64,000 bases of DNA from CAZBQJ01 sp964494085 (lineage in GTDB: Bacteria; Patescibacteriota; Gracilibacteria; UBA1369). Within the stretch, counting starts at the first letter, position 1. Every line of letters begins with the position of its first letter. The notes beneath the pieces were generated by a model that saw only the letters and a list, made by a program, of their open reading frames with translations, made no database searches and was not told the origin of the DNA. Where the stretch lies: NCBI GenBank assembly GCA_964494085.1, contig CAZBQJ010000002.1:186001-250000 (forward strand), given 5' to 3'. Shown in pieces: positions 33,293-44,700 of this stretch. A program made the position numbers and the translations under genes.

Positions 33293-35545
33293 ATGGAGCA
33301 GTCTGGCTTAGAAATGCTCGGGAACTTAAATGACATGCAGCAGCAGGTCGTTTTGCAGACCGAAGGGCCTATTTTGGTGCTGGCCGGAGCCGGGTCTGGC
33401 AAAACCAGCGCTCTCACTTCCCGAATTGCCTTTATGATCAAAGAAAGAGGAATTTTCCCGGGGAATATTTTGGCCGTTACTTTCACCAACAAAGCAGCCA
33501 ATGAGATGAAAGGTCGTATTCTCCGTTTGTTGGACCATGCAGACGAAAGCATGGCCCCTAATATCGGCACTTTCCATTCCACCTGCGTCAGAATTTTGCG
33601 TAAGCAGATCCATCAACTCGGCTATGATCGCAGTTTTGTGATCTACGATATGGCCGATCAGCAACTACTGATGAAAAGAGTTTTAGAAAGCCTTTTGATC
33701 GATCCTAAACAATTCAATCCCAAAGCCATCTTGAATTTCGTTTCCGGCGCCAAGAATGAATTGGTCGGACCGGAAGAGTATGCCAAATTCGCCAATAATT
33801 ATTTCACCGAAAAAGTCGCTAAATGCTATCAGCGTTATCAGAAAGAACTGCAAAAAAATAATGCTTTGGATTTCGACGATATTATCATGAAGACAGTCGA
33901 GTTGTTTCGACAGTTTCCTGCAGTTTTGGATTATTATCAGGAATTATTTCGCTATATTTCCGTTGATGAATATCAGGACACCAATCATGCCCAATACATT
34001 TTGACCAATTTATTGGCGGCCAAATACCGCAATCTCTGTGTCATCGGCGACTCCGACCAGTCCATCTATTCTTTCCGCGGAGCCAATATCCACAATATCC
34101 TCAATTTTGAAAAAGATTATCCCGAAGCAAAAGTCGTTTATCTGGAACAAAATTATCGCTCTACACAGCTGATCCTGGACGCTGCTCACCATGTAATCGT
34201 CAAAAACACCCAGCGTAAAGACAAGAAACTCTGGACCGAGCGAGCCGGTGGAGAAAAGATCACCATGAAAACTTTATCCAATGAAAGAGACGAAGGTGAA
34301 TTCATCACCAAAACCATTATCGGTAACATGCAGAATTCCGACGACAAAGATTTTCGGAAATTCGTTGTTCTATACCGCACAAATGCTCAATCCCGTGTTT
34401 TGGAAGAAGTATTTTTGCGTCACACTATTCCTTATAAAATCGTTGGAGGAATCAAGTTTTATGAACGCAAAGAAATCAAAGACATCATCAGTTATTTGCG
34501 AACTGTCACCAATCCCAACGACAGCATCAGTTTGCTGCGCATAATCAACATTCCCGCTCGTAAAATCGGGCAAAAGACCATCGAGACCATTCAGGAATAT
34601 GCTCTCCAAAATGATTGTAGTTTCTGGGACGCCCTTACCAATATCGATCGTATTGAGGCGATCCGTGGCAGTAAATCCAAAGCTTTGGAGGATTTTGTTG
34701 AATTAATCCGCGCTCTCCAAAAAATCAATCAGGAATTCACTGCTTCCGGCGTTATCAAACATGTTTTGGAAATGAGTGGTTACAAAAAAGCTATTGATGA
34801 TGGCACAGCTGAAGGGGAGTCTCGTTTACAAAATGTTTATGAATTAATCTCTGTAGCCGGCAAGTATGACAAACTCGAGCCAGGGGAATCCCTAAGTATC
34901 TTTCTGGAAGAAATCTCTTTGATCGCTGATCTGGATAAATTGGATGAAAAAGACAATGCCGTAACTCTGATGACTGTTCATTCAGCTAAAGGGTTGGAGT
35001 TTCCGGTAGTTTTCCTGATCGGCCTGGAAGATGGAATTTTTCCTCATTCCCGTTCACTGATGGAACGTCACGAAATGGAAGAAGAGCGTCGTCTGATGTA
35101 CGTAGCCTTAACCCGCGCCAAGGATAAACTCTATTTGCTCAATGCCCGCAACCGTCTACTTTACGGTGAATCACAAGCCAATCCAGCCTCTCAATTTCTC
35201 AAAGACATCCCTGAAGGGGTTTTATACAAAGAGGAATCCGCTGATGAAAGGTCCGTCTGGTCGTCATCACAATATTTCCGCAATACCGCCCAACTGGGAT
35301 ATGCTCCCAAAAAAGCCCTTCCGGACGAAGGCTATCCACTGACTGATGAGCCACGTTTGATCCCTGAACCGGCAGCTTTCACTGATGAAATCGGTTTTCA
35401 AAAAGGTGACCTGGTTTATCATGAAAATTTCGGCGAAGGCACAATTTTGGAAGTCAAAGGCGGGGTCGCCACGGTCAAATTCGAATCCCTTCGCTATGGC
35501 ACCAAAAAACTCGCCCTATCAGTTGCCCCACTCAGAAAACTCTAG
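33293..35545 (+). CDS. pcrA: ATP-dependent DNA helicase PcrA/UvrD
   Basis: 750 residues, superfamily 1A helicase. Motifs: Q-motif NDMQQQVV, Walker A AGAGSGKTSAL, Ia TFTNKAANEM, II VDEYQDTN, III GDSDQSIYSFRGA, IV YRSTQ, V TVHSAKGLEFPVV, VI MYVALTRAKDKL. The C-terminal tail has a Tudor-like RNA-polymerase-interaction domain (GDLVYHENFGEGTILEV). Roles: nucleotide excision repair, removal of RecA filaments, transcription-coupled repair. Start at 33293 follows a typical spacer; family N-terminus agrees. Confidence 0.96.
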   Translation: MEQSGLEMLGNLNDMQQQVVLQTEGPILVLAGAGSGKTSALTSRIAFMIKERGIFPGNILAVTFTNKAANEMKGRILRLLDHADESMAPNIGTFHSTCVRILRKQIHQLGYDRSFVIYDMADQQLLMKRVLESLLIDPKQFNPKAILNFVSGAKNELVGPEEYAKFANNYFTEKVAKCYQRYQKELQKNNALDFDDIIMKTVELFRQFPAVLDYYQELFRYISVDEYQDTNHAQYILTNLLAAKYRNLCVIGDSDQSIYSFRGANIHNILNFEKDYPEAKVVYLEQNYRSTQLILDAAHHVIVKNTQRKDKKLWTERAGGEKITMKTLSNERDEGEFITKTIIGNMQNSDDKDFRKFVVLYRTNAQSRVLEEVFLRHTIPYKIVGGIKFYERKEIKDIISYLRTVTNPNDSISLLRIINIPARKIGQKTIETIQEYALQNDCSFWDALTNIDRIEAIRGSKSKALEDFVELIRALQKINQEFTASGVIKHVLEMSGYKKAIDDGTAEGESRLQNVYELISVAGKYDKLEPGESLSIFLEEISLIADLDKLDEKDNAVTLMTVHSAKGLEFPVVFLIGLEDGIFPHSRSLMERHEMEEERRLMYVALTRAKDKLYLLNARNRLLYGESQANPASQFLKDIPEGVLYKEESADERSVWSSSQYFRNTAQLGYAPKKALPDEGYPLTDEPRLIPEPAAFTDEIGFQKGDLVYHENFGEGTILEVKGGVATVKFESLRYGTKKLALSVAPLRKL

Positions 35546-35554
35546 CGCTCACTC

Positions 35555-35932
35555 TTACAATTTATCCGCTCGCGCCGCTTTCTCTTCGCGTTCGCGTCGC
35601 TCACGATCAAACTTGTCGTCTTTGATTTTATAATATCTTTTGATACTTCTTTCCGTGCCGTAAGCTATGTCACAAAGCATTTTGGCTTTCTTTTCTTCTG
35701 AAATCGAAGCTTTTTCTTTCAAACAGTTCTCAATCGGGTATTTGAAGTTAAAAGTAGTCGGATGATAATCCACGATTTGCTCACATGATTTACAATAAAA
35801 AACCAGACCCGGAGGAATGGGGGTATTGTCCGGCGGTTGACTATTAGCCACGCGGGGTCGGCCGCCTCTGTTTACGCCGCCACGCCTCGGCGGGCGGCTG
35901 TTTCTATTTCTATTTCCACCTGGTCTGATCAT
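35555..35932 (-). CDS. Small RG-rich, Cys-pair protein, unknown function
   Basis: 125 residues. The first 35 are rich in Arg, Gly, Asn and Pro (RNRNSRPPRRGG), typical of RNA-binding tails; a CKSC pair follows (about 48-51) with two later Cys (ENCL, KMLC), possibly a metal site; the C-terminus is a highly charged helix (DRERREREEKAA). Similar small proteins occur in CPR genomes. It converges with pcrA, nine bases apart. Confidence 0.65.
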   Translation of the reverse strand: MIRPGGNRNRNSRPPRRGGVNRGGRPRVANSQPPDNTPIPPGLVFYCKSCEQIVDYHPTTFNFKYPIENCLKEKASISEEKKAKMLCDIAYGTERSIKRYYKIKDDKFDRERREREEKAARADKL

Positions 35933-35950
35933 AAATTATTTTCTTGAAAA

Positions 35951-36886
35951 TTAGAGGTCCATTCTATACATTTGGGGCTTTTTGTCTGAAGACTGGCTGT
36001 CTTCCCCAGCATTTTTCTTGGTCGGCTCACCGCTGACGCTATTGGTTTTCTGGGCCACCACTAACTTTTTAGTTTCACCAAAATTCGCTGAGAAGGCATT
36101 ACGATGTGTTTCTTTGGTTCTTTCTTTTTTTCTTTGTTGAGGTGACATGGTATCGCGTAGCATCGTTTTCCTCAAATTCTCATAAAGCTTATTTTTCTCA
36201 TAATCAGTTTTGCCGCGTGGATCTCTCTCTGAGTAATATCCACCACTTCCACCTTTACTGACTGGCGTTATGTTTGCCATTTCCGGCTGAGTTTCAGGAG
36301 AATTAACCAATCTTTCCGGCTGGTTCAGCACCGGCATATGAGTCCTTTCGGAATTGACCTGAACCGTTGGAGAAGCAACCGTTTTTGGCGTCGGCCTTAA
36401 TTCTACTTTCTCCATGATTTCAAACTTCTTTCGATAAGCCAGATATCCTCCAATACAAATCATTACAGTTGATATCAAGGCCAGCATCACACCTATTTCC
36501 GATCTTTTACTCAAGATATTTAATCCAAATAGTGGGCTGAAGTAGACGGAATTTACCAATAACAGCAGATACATCGAGCTGAAACCAGCCATCATTTGCA
36601 GTTTACCGATTTTACTTTCATCGAGGCCTTTGACAATTGACCAATCCAGAGCTTTGGCCAGAGTAGTAATCACATTTAGTAGCGATATCATCAATAACGA
36701 AAAGCCCACCAGGTAAAGCGGTCCTGACAGTCCTGTATAGGTATCTCCGCTCCGAAAAATATCTGTATCACTAAACCAATTCAGAAAAAGACTGATCATC
36801 ATCAGACCTGAGCCGATTAAGTTTAATTTTTGACTACTGGACAAGCTTGACCAGATATTACTTCGTTTACTTTTCATCCGTGACAA
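35951..36886 (-). CDS. Membrane protein with four TM segments and a long polar tail
   Basis: 311 residues. Four hydrophobic helices (about 20-36, 50-72, 92-112, 128-147) precede a cytoplasmic-looking tail rich in Lys, Thr and Pro (KKERTKETHRN). No enzymatic motif seen. It is upstream of the small RG-rich protein on the same strand, 18 bases apart, so the two are likely co-transcribed. Confidence 0.65.
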   Translation of the reverse strand: MSRMKSKRSNIWSSLSSSQKLNLIGSGLMMISLFLNWFSDTDIFRSGDTYTGLSGPLYLVGFSLLMISLLNVITTLAKALDWSIVKGLDESKIGKLQMMAGFSSMYLLLLVNSVYFSPLFGLNILSKRSEIGVMLALISTVMICIGGYLAYRKKFEIMEKVELRPTPKTVASPTVQVNSERTHMPVLNQPERLVNSPETQPEMANITPVSKGGSGGYYSERDPRGKTDYEKNKLYENLRKTMLRDTMSPQQRKKERTKETHRNAFSANFGETKKLVVAQKTNSVSGEPTKKNAGEDSQSSDKKPQMYRMDL

Positions 36887-36950
36887 AACAGTTATTTTAC
36901 ATTAGTATCTGACTACTTGAAATTTACTAGATTAATCGTCTTTGAACAAT

Positions 36951-38090
36951 ATGAAAATTGCCATTGATGTCCGTGACGCTAACGGCGAAAAAACGGGCAA
37001 AGGATTTTTTACCTATGGGCTGGTCAAAGAAATATTGGCTCAAGATCGGACTAACCAATACCTGCTTTACTCGGATAAGCCCGAATCCCCCTTTCCCAAA
37101 CAGGATAATGTTCAGTTTATCACTATCAATGAACTGGGGCTGCGTTGGCATTTGGCAACTTTGAAGGAGCTCAAGCAGGTAAAGCCCGATCTGTATTTAT
37201 CGCCTACCAGTTTCATCATTCCCAGTTTGGCCCCTCGCTGGTTAAAAGTAATTCCCGTTGTCCATGATGTAGTAGCCTTTTTATTTCCACAAAGTCATTC
37301 GAAAAAGGCGGTATTTGTCGAAAGGTTGACCCTCAAACGCGCGCTGAAAAAGGCTTACAAAGTTTTTGTCGTTTCAGAAAACACTCAGAACGATTTGATC
37401 AAATTATTTAAATATCCTAAATCTTCCATTGTCGAAGTCCCTTGCGCCCCTCATTCCATCTACGGTGAAGAGCCAAATCCACAAGATAAGGCCAAAGTTT
37501 TTCAAAAATACCAACTTCCGGAAAAATATATTTTAGGTGTGGGTACACTCGAGCCCCGCAAAAATTTTTCCACTTTGATCAAAAGTTTCGTTATTGTGAA
37601 AAGAAAATTCCCTGAATACAAATTGGTAATCGTCGGGAAAAAAGGTTGGCGTTACCAGGATTTAAATAAGCAGGTAAAGAAATACCAATTGGAAAAAGAA
37701 GTGATTTTTACCGGATACATGAAAGATGATGAATTACATCACCTTTATTACGGTGCTGAAGTATTTGTTTTCCCTTCTTTGTATGAAGGTTTCGGCATAC
37801 CTCCTATCGAAGCCATGGCTTCCGGATGCCCGGTCATCGCCTCCAATACCGCTTCATTACCGGAAGTGATCGGCGATGCCGGGCTTTTGATCGATCCCAA
37901 AAACTCCATCAAAATCGCCGATGCCATTATCGGTTTGATCGAAAATCCTCAACTCCGAAAAACTCTGGTGGAAAAAGGTTTCCATCGATCACAGCGTTTC
38001 ACCTGGGCTGAGTCTGCCCAAATAGTCTTGAACGAATTCAAAACTATCAAAGACCAGCTTCATCCACAATCAGAATCCCAGCAGGGGTAG
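36951..38090 (+). CDS. GT4-family glycosyltransferase
   Basis: 379 residues, GT-B fold. N-terminal acceptor half starting MKIAIDVRDANGEKTGKG, C-terminal donor half with GVGTLEPRKNF (about 195), LVIVGKKGW, VIFTGYMKDDEL, and the nucleotide-sugar motif SLYEGFGIPPIEAMASGCPV (about 276-295). Transfers a sugar from an NDP- or GDP-sugar, retaining configuration, at the cytoplasmic membrane. Start at ATG 36951; a TTG nine bases upstream is also in frame. Its end overlaps the polyprenol-kinase-like gene by 21 bases. Confidence 0.9.
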   Translation: MKIAIDVRDANGEKTGKGFFTYGLVKEILAQDRTNQYLLYSDKPESPFPKQDNVQFITINELGLRWHLATLKELKQVKPDLYLSPTSFIIPSLAPRWLKVIPVVHDVVAFLFPQSHSKKAVFVERLTLKRALKKAYKVFVVSENTQNDLIKLFKYPKSSIVEVPCAPHSIYGEEPNPQDKAKVFQKYQLPEKYILGVGTLEPRKNFSTLIKSFVIVKRKFPEYKLVIVGKKGWRYQDLNKQVKKYQLEKEVIFTGYMKDDELHHLYYGAEVFVFPSLYEGFGIPPIEAMASGCPVIASNTASLPEVIGDAGLLIDPKNSIKIADAIIGLIENPQLRKTLVEKGFHRSQRFTWAESAQIVLNEFKTIKDQLHPQSESQQG

Positions 38091-38741
38091 TGAATTATTG
38101 ATCCATTGAATGATCGGTCCATATAATTCCGGCATTTTTGTTTGCCACAGTATCAATAAAATTTGCCCCACAAAACCGGCCGCCAGCGGAACAGTCAGGT
38201 TGTCATCCAATTTACCGGTCCATAATTCGACCAGGCTGGCCGTCAAAGCCATCGGGAGAAAAATTATCCAGGCTTCCGGCATCATTATCCAACCGACCAG
38301 TATATTTGTCAGTAGGCCAGCCAAGAATCCTTCCAGAGTCTTTTTTCGTCGAATCTTGGTTCGTCCAAACTTGATTCCGACCAAAGCCGACATCAGATCC
38401 CCAAACACTGTGTAAAGCATTGCCAGCAGCGCAATCGGATAATCAAACGCCGCAAAGCAAATAATCATCGAGGCAATAAAGAAAATGCTGCTGGCAATGT
38501 GGTCCTTCTCATGTCTACGGAGAATATCAACCACCATCGGCAGTTTCAGCTTGTACTCCAACCTGATGTATTCAATTTCCAGTAGTATTATCAGAAAAGC
38601 CGTCAAAGCCAGAATCCCCACTCTGATCCCATATAACCCCGCGACAAAAGTATAGATTACCAATATCGGCAGAGCCAATAAATGGATAAGTTTACGGAGT
38701 AATTCTCGTCGTAGGGACTTTTTGATTTCTAATTCATGCAT
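38070..38741 (-). CDS. Polyprenol/phytol-kinase-like membrane protein
   Basis: 223 residues, six to seven hydrophobic helices. The start LRRELLRKLIHLLALP and the GDLMSALVGIKFGRTKIRRKKTLEG segment, together with the later ELWTGKLDDNLTVPL, match the CTP-dependent dolichol/phytol kinase and CdsA-like superfamily. It may phosphorylate a polyprenol carrier used in glycan assembly. Family assignment firm, substrate inferred. It starts eight bases beyond the A2M stop codon on the same strand. Confidence 0.75.
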   Translation of the reverse strand: MHELEIKKSLRRELLRKLIHLLALPILVIYTFVAGLYGIRVGILALTAFLIILLEIEYIRLEYKLKLPMVVDILRRHEKDHIASSIFFIASMIICFAAFDYPIALLAMLYTVFGDLMSALVGIKFGRTKIRRKKTLEGFLAGLLTNILVGWIMMPEAWIIFLPMALTASLVELWTGKLDDNLTVPLAAGFVGQILLILWQTKMPELYGPIIQWINNSLPLLGF

Positions 38742-38749
38742 CAGTTAAT

Positions 38750-41700
38750 TTATTCGGTAATCTCCAATAATTTGCCGGCAGTTCTTCCAAATACTTCAGG
38801 ATAATAAGTTTCCTGAGCCAATGTCGGCAAGTCAGCAAATTTCCCTACTGAAGTAGCTCTGACATAATAATCCAATTCATAAACCCCTTTTGGCAAGAAG
38901 TCGGCAAAATACATCAGCCGATCATCCTTGATTTCAGAATGCTGGAAATACCAACTGGAGCAGTCTGCATAGTAACATCCCTTTTCCTCCTTCTGTAACC
39001 CCTGTTCCGCAGTGTTTAAATTGAAATCAATACCTTCCAGTCCGGCCGGCAAGAAGTCTTCTACCATCAGATAATGGCGATCTTCCGGAGTAATGATAGT
39101 CAAATGTCCATGCAAATTTTGTCCAACCTTGACTGAGTGGAGAGGATGTTCCATCCGGGTATCATCGATCGAATAGTATTCCTGAACCACATCTATTCCT
39201 TCATTTTCAGCCTTTTGTTGGTCGATAGGGAGATAGTATTGCAAATCCAGATCCGCATACATCTTACCGGTTCCTATTTTCTGGAAACTCAATTCATTAT
39301 CCAGGTTATTTGGCAGTAAATCTTTCAGGACTATTTGCTGTTTTTTCACTTCAAAGACATTGCTGGAAGTAAAGTTGGCATCGAGAATCTGTTCTCCATT
39401 CAGGCCAATCTGGGCTTCGAAAGCAGGGGATAATTCATTGGATGTTTTCAGATATTCAATCAATGCCAGCAGGGAGACTGCGGTTTCTTGGGTAGTTTCA
39501 AAATGCCCTCCTTTTTTACCCATTAATAATCCGGAAACAATTTTCGGAATCAAAGGATTATCAGGTTGGATTCTATTCAAAGTTCTCAGCACCACGGCAG
39601 TAGTTCTGGTATTGGTATCAAATAAGCTATAATCCAAATCCTTTTCAGTGATTGTCGCTCCTCTGGGGGTTTGTTCGGCGGCATTCTCCAAATCTTTCTT
39701 CAATTCAGTGATTTTACCGGTAATTCCCTGATCGGGTTTTTGAGCATTTAAAGTTTGCAAAGACATAGCCAAATAGGCTTTCGAGACTACTCTCAATAAA
39801 TCCTTTTGGTCGTATAAATTATTATTTAAAGCCAAATCCCCTTGGCCAACCTCAGACATTACATACAGGACAAAAGCTTTGTTGTTGGCGGTAAATTTCG
39901 GATCTTCACTAACATTCGCCTTTCCGTAAACATAATTATGCAAGTAGCCCAACGCTTTATCCATAACTGCTTTATCGACTGCGTATCCGGCCAATTTTGC
40001 CTGATATAAAGTATCTACCATGTAGGCGGTCAAATAAGCGTTACTTTGTGAATTAAGCCATAAACCAAAACCTCCATTGGGCTGTTGATTTTTGTATAAT
40101 TGTTGTAGGCCGGCGTTAACGTTTTTATCCATTGTAGCAGCAGGCAAATCCTTGGTTTGGAATTTACCGGTATCGATCAACTGTTTCAGCGCCAAATTTG
40201 GCAATATACTACTCGCTATCTGTTCAGTACAGCCGTAAGGATAGCTGATTAAATATTTAAGCCCCTCATTCAAAGTTCCCGCCAAAGTCGCGGCAATTGA
40301 AATCTGCAAACGACCTTTGCTCAGATCGAGTCCACTCGGTAACCACACTTTCTCCAGCTGTTTTTCTTCACCGTCAAGCACTTTTCCAACCGCCACGGTC
40401 TCCGGGAAGCTGGATTGATGAACAGGTAGATTGAACTCAACACTGTCACCACGCTCACCCCCGTTTGCTACCGCTATAAATTCGATCTTGGCATTTTCAG
40501 TATTACCGACCCGGATCTCCCAATTGACCTTTTGATCCGTACCTGACTTTACTACGATATTTTGATCAGCCGGACTTTTCAATTCCAGGCCGTCGGCTTG
40601 CAAGGTCACTTTCACATTTTGTGTGTCAGCAGTGTAATTATGGACAATCGCCGAAATCTGCATTTCATCACCACTGGTCATGAAGCGAGGCAATACCGGT
40701 CGGATCAATATATCTTTGTTTACTACGAAAGAATATTTACCACTACCCACCAAAGCTTGTGTGGACTTGGTATCATCACTGATACCCACAGCCATCACCT
40801 GCCAAGAAGTTAAATTATCCGGCAATTTGAATTCCACTGAACCATTTCCACTTTCATCAGTAAATAAATCAGCCTGATAGAAAGCCGTATCTTTGAATTC
40901 ACCACGCTTGGCCAAGGCTCCACCACCACCACCTTTCATACCGGCCTCCACTTGTACATTGATTCGGGACAGCGCTTTGGTCAAAGTTTCGGCAAAACTG
41001 ACTCCCAGCATCCTCTTGCGATAAAATACGTTCAGGAGGTCTGCTGTCACACTGTTTGTTAATGACAAAACACTTTCGTCCACCACCGCTATCGATAAGT
41101 CCGCCGCCACTGCTTTTCCGGAAAAATCTGTACTCTTCACTTGTAATTTCACAGTCTCACCGGGGGCATAACGGGCTTTATCACTGTTCACGGCAATATT
41201 TAGACGCTTATTCTCAGTATTTACCTGCAAGCTGGCATAGCCAACTTTGAATGACGCTACCTGTCTTTCATCAACTCCTCCGTCGGCTGGAACCCCCAAT
41301 CCGGCGTCATAAGCATTCCCTTTGACTATCACCACCGAAACAAAAGCATTGGGCTGAAAACGTTCAGTAATCGGCACTTCAATCGTTTGGGAATTGGAAT
41401 CCAGTTTGATTACTTTTTGATCCAGAACTTGATCTTTTTCATAAGTCACCAAAGCGTAGACATTTCGATACGGTGATTTAATCAAAATCTTTGCCGTATC
41501 ACCGACCTTGTATTCCATTTTATCTGTAACCAATTCAATTTGATCATTATTTTCACTTCCCCAGTTTACAAAATCGCCACTACTGACATAAACGCTAGTC
41601 GAGCTTTTCACCTGATTCCCCCGACTATCTTTGGCAGTTGCTTCGATCTTGAAATCGCCACCCTGCTTTAAATTAAATTCTACGCTACCCAGACCATCGC

Positions 41701-44700
41701 CATCAGTTGTGACATTTTTGGTCTCCAACAGTTTATCATCATAGTTATTTTCGAAATAATAATCTCCATCCACACTCTTTCTTTTCACAGTATTCCAAGT
41801 CCTTTCATAGCTGGAAACCTGCAAAGTCTTTCCGGGCATGGTTTTTCCTTCTGTAGAAACCGCTAAAACCTGGATTTTGGCCGGCTGGTCTTTGCTGACC
41901 AGATAGTCCTGGCTCCTCACACCGAGATAAAATTCACCTTTATGCACAGCCATATCGACACGATTGGAGACACTTTGATTGTTGGCATTGGTAACGGTCG
42001 CTTCCAGGGTATAGATCTGACTAATCTTCTTATCATTGAGGTTGAAGGGAAGGCTGATCGTAGCCACGCCCTTGGCATCTGTTTTGCCGGTTCCCTGGCT
42101 GATTACCTCACTACCGCTTTGGCAGCCCCAGTAACAGAAATAACCTTCTTCAGCAAAACTGAACCAGCTTCCGGCCAGTTTATTGGCCAATTCTTCAGGC
42201 AAAATATAATAATAATCCTGACCTTTGAGAGTCCATTTTACTTCGGCGTCCGCTAAGGGCGCGCCAAAAAAATAACCTACTTCCACTTTGACTGAAGCGG
42301 TTTGTCCATTGATATAATCTTTTTTATCCGGGGTTAAATCCAGTTTATAATCCGGTTTTCGGTATTCATAAACTTTGAAACTGGCATCGAAGTTATTCAA
42401 CCATTCCGGGCCTTTTTGATCGATCAATTTGGCCACAATCTGATAATCTCCACTGCTGATATTTTGTCCCAACTGCAAGTTGCCTTCAATTGTACCATTG
42501 GCGCTGAGGCCTAACTCCTGCTGATAAATCTGATTACCTTCTGAATCAAAAACAGTTACGGCCATCTTTTTACTTTCCGGCAGTTGGAATTTATAGTCTT
42601 TTTCCTGACGCAAAATCCCTTTGAAAAAAACTGCTTGTCCCGGTCGATAAATCGGGCGATCTGTGTAGAGATACATATAATACTGCGGCGTGACGTTTTG
42701 GTAATCAATATTGAAATTCCAGGGTGCCACACCATCGCTCCAGGTAGTATGGGTAAAAGTTTGATCGTTGTCTTTGGCTCCAAATACCAGATAATCCAGA
42801 TAATTCCCATCAGGATTTTTCGGGAGGTCAATTTTGGCGATACCATTTATATTAGTGACAGCCTTCAATGTATGTTTTTTGGCGGAGTCAAATACAGTAA
42901 TATCCATATTATTAATGGGTTCCCCATTTTGTAGGTCGGTCGCCCAAATCATCATTTGTTCAGCGCTGTATTTGACGGCTAAAGCAGATCTGGAAATCAC
43001 CAGGAGAGTTTTTTCTACTTTAGGAGCTTCCTGACAGCCCGGGTGGTCAGTTTGCCAGTCATACAAACATCTGGTCGTAGTGACATTTGGAGCGGAAACT
43101 TCCAGATAATAAAATCCGGGTAGCAATTTACTGCCATTTAACTGATCCAAATCCATTAAAGTATGTCCTCTCTGATTTAATTCCAATTTCACCGGCATTT
43201 CTCCCACCCACTCACTTTCACCCCTTGGTACGCTTAAATCATTATAATTAATATAACCATCAGCATACATATTGGCGAAATCATCATTGGACAATTTTTT
43301 CAATTTTATCTCAGCTTTATCTATATTGACCGATTTCAGGTAAAAAGCAGCAGCTTTGCTTCCGTCCACTATGCTGATATCAGTACCTTTTTCCAAATTA
43401 AATGAGGGTTTATAGTTACCTGTACGGAATTTTATTACTACCGGTTCAGCGGCAATATTTCCAAAGATATCCTGAATTCCTTCAGCTATTGTCACAACAT
43501 AATCAGTTGCCGGCTTGAAATCATAACCAATTCGCAAACTATTGGATGATTCATAGATGTTTGCATCCGGAACTATCACCGTGCCATCATCATTTTTATT
43601 GGTCGGACTGACATTAACTTTGTTCTGGAAACTATGTAGATTGAGCGGATTAGAGAATTTGAAGATGGGGTTGGCTAAGCGGTTGTCTTGTCCTTCCGGC
43701 AGATAATCGCTACTGAGTATTTTCAAGGCCCCCGCTACATTGAAAGAAAAAGACCGGTCTTCGACAGTGGTCAAAGGTCCCTTCATCCCTTTCAGTCCTG
43801 ATTTTATCAGTAAAACATACTTGCTTTCGGGTTGTAGCCCTGTGCTCGATTCAATTATTAAACTCTGGGCGAGTTCAGCCTGATCAGGGATTTCCGGTTT
43901 GGGCAGATCAACTGCTTTTGTGTCGGTTTCTACTTTGACATCGTCCAATTGATTCATTTCCATCAATTGATTGGACCGATCCTGCTCAGCTTTCCAGTCA
44001 TTTTGATTGAAGTATCTCACTCTCACCGACTCTTCTACGGTTTTATCTTTTTCAATTCTCTGTAATTTAATCATTTCGCCTGCAGATCCCAAATCAACAG
44101 CTTGATTGAAGGTCACTTTCAAAGCACTCTTCGGGGAAAAATCACTATCATTTTGCGCGTCTGTAGAAAGCATCGAAAGCACTAAAGGTCTTTCAGTTTC
44201 AAAGCTTTGGCTAAATTCCTCTTCCGTATAACCGCCATCCGTTACCGCCGTTCCTTTTGGTACAGTCAGGGTATAGCTGGTAGCTTTATTTAATCGGTCG
44301 GGAATAAATTGCAAAGCCGAGGTCCCCAACCATTTAAAGCGACCATTCACCGCCGGCTCCAGCCGAATCTCGGGGAATTTATCTCTTCCGGCTGACAAAG
44401 TAGTCAGGCCGCCCAGCGGCCGATCAAACATAATATTTATTTTTGCGTCAGCCGGAACATCGCTGGAGCCGGCGTTTGGCGTCATCAAAACCACTTTTGG
44501 CGCCGCCACAATCTGATAAAATTCACTGTATTCACTTTCCAAAGATTTCTGGAAAATACCTTTGGCCCCAGTTCCAATAGTAATTTGATAAGTCTCCCCA
44601 ATCTTGATTTGATCAGTAGGAGCAAAGTTCAGGGTATTACCTTCCCAGCTAAACGAACCTTCCAAAGCCGGAGTAATTTTAAAGTTTTTTTCCACTGAAG

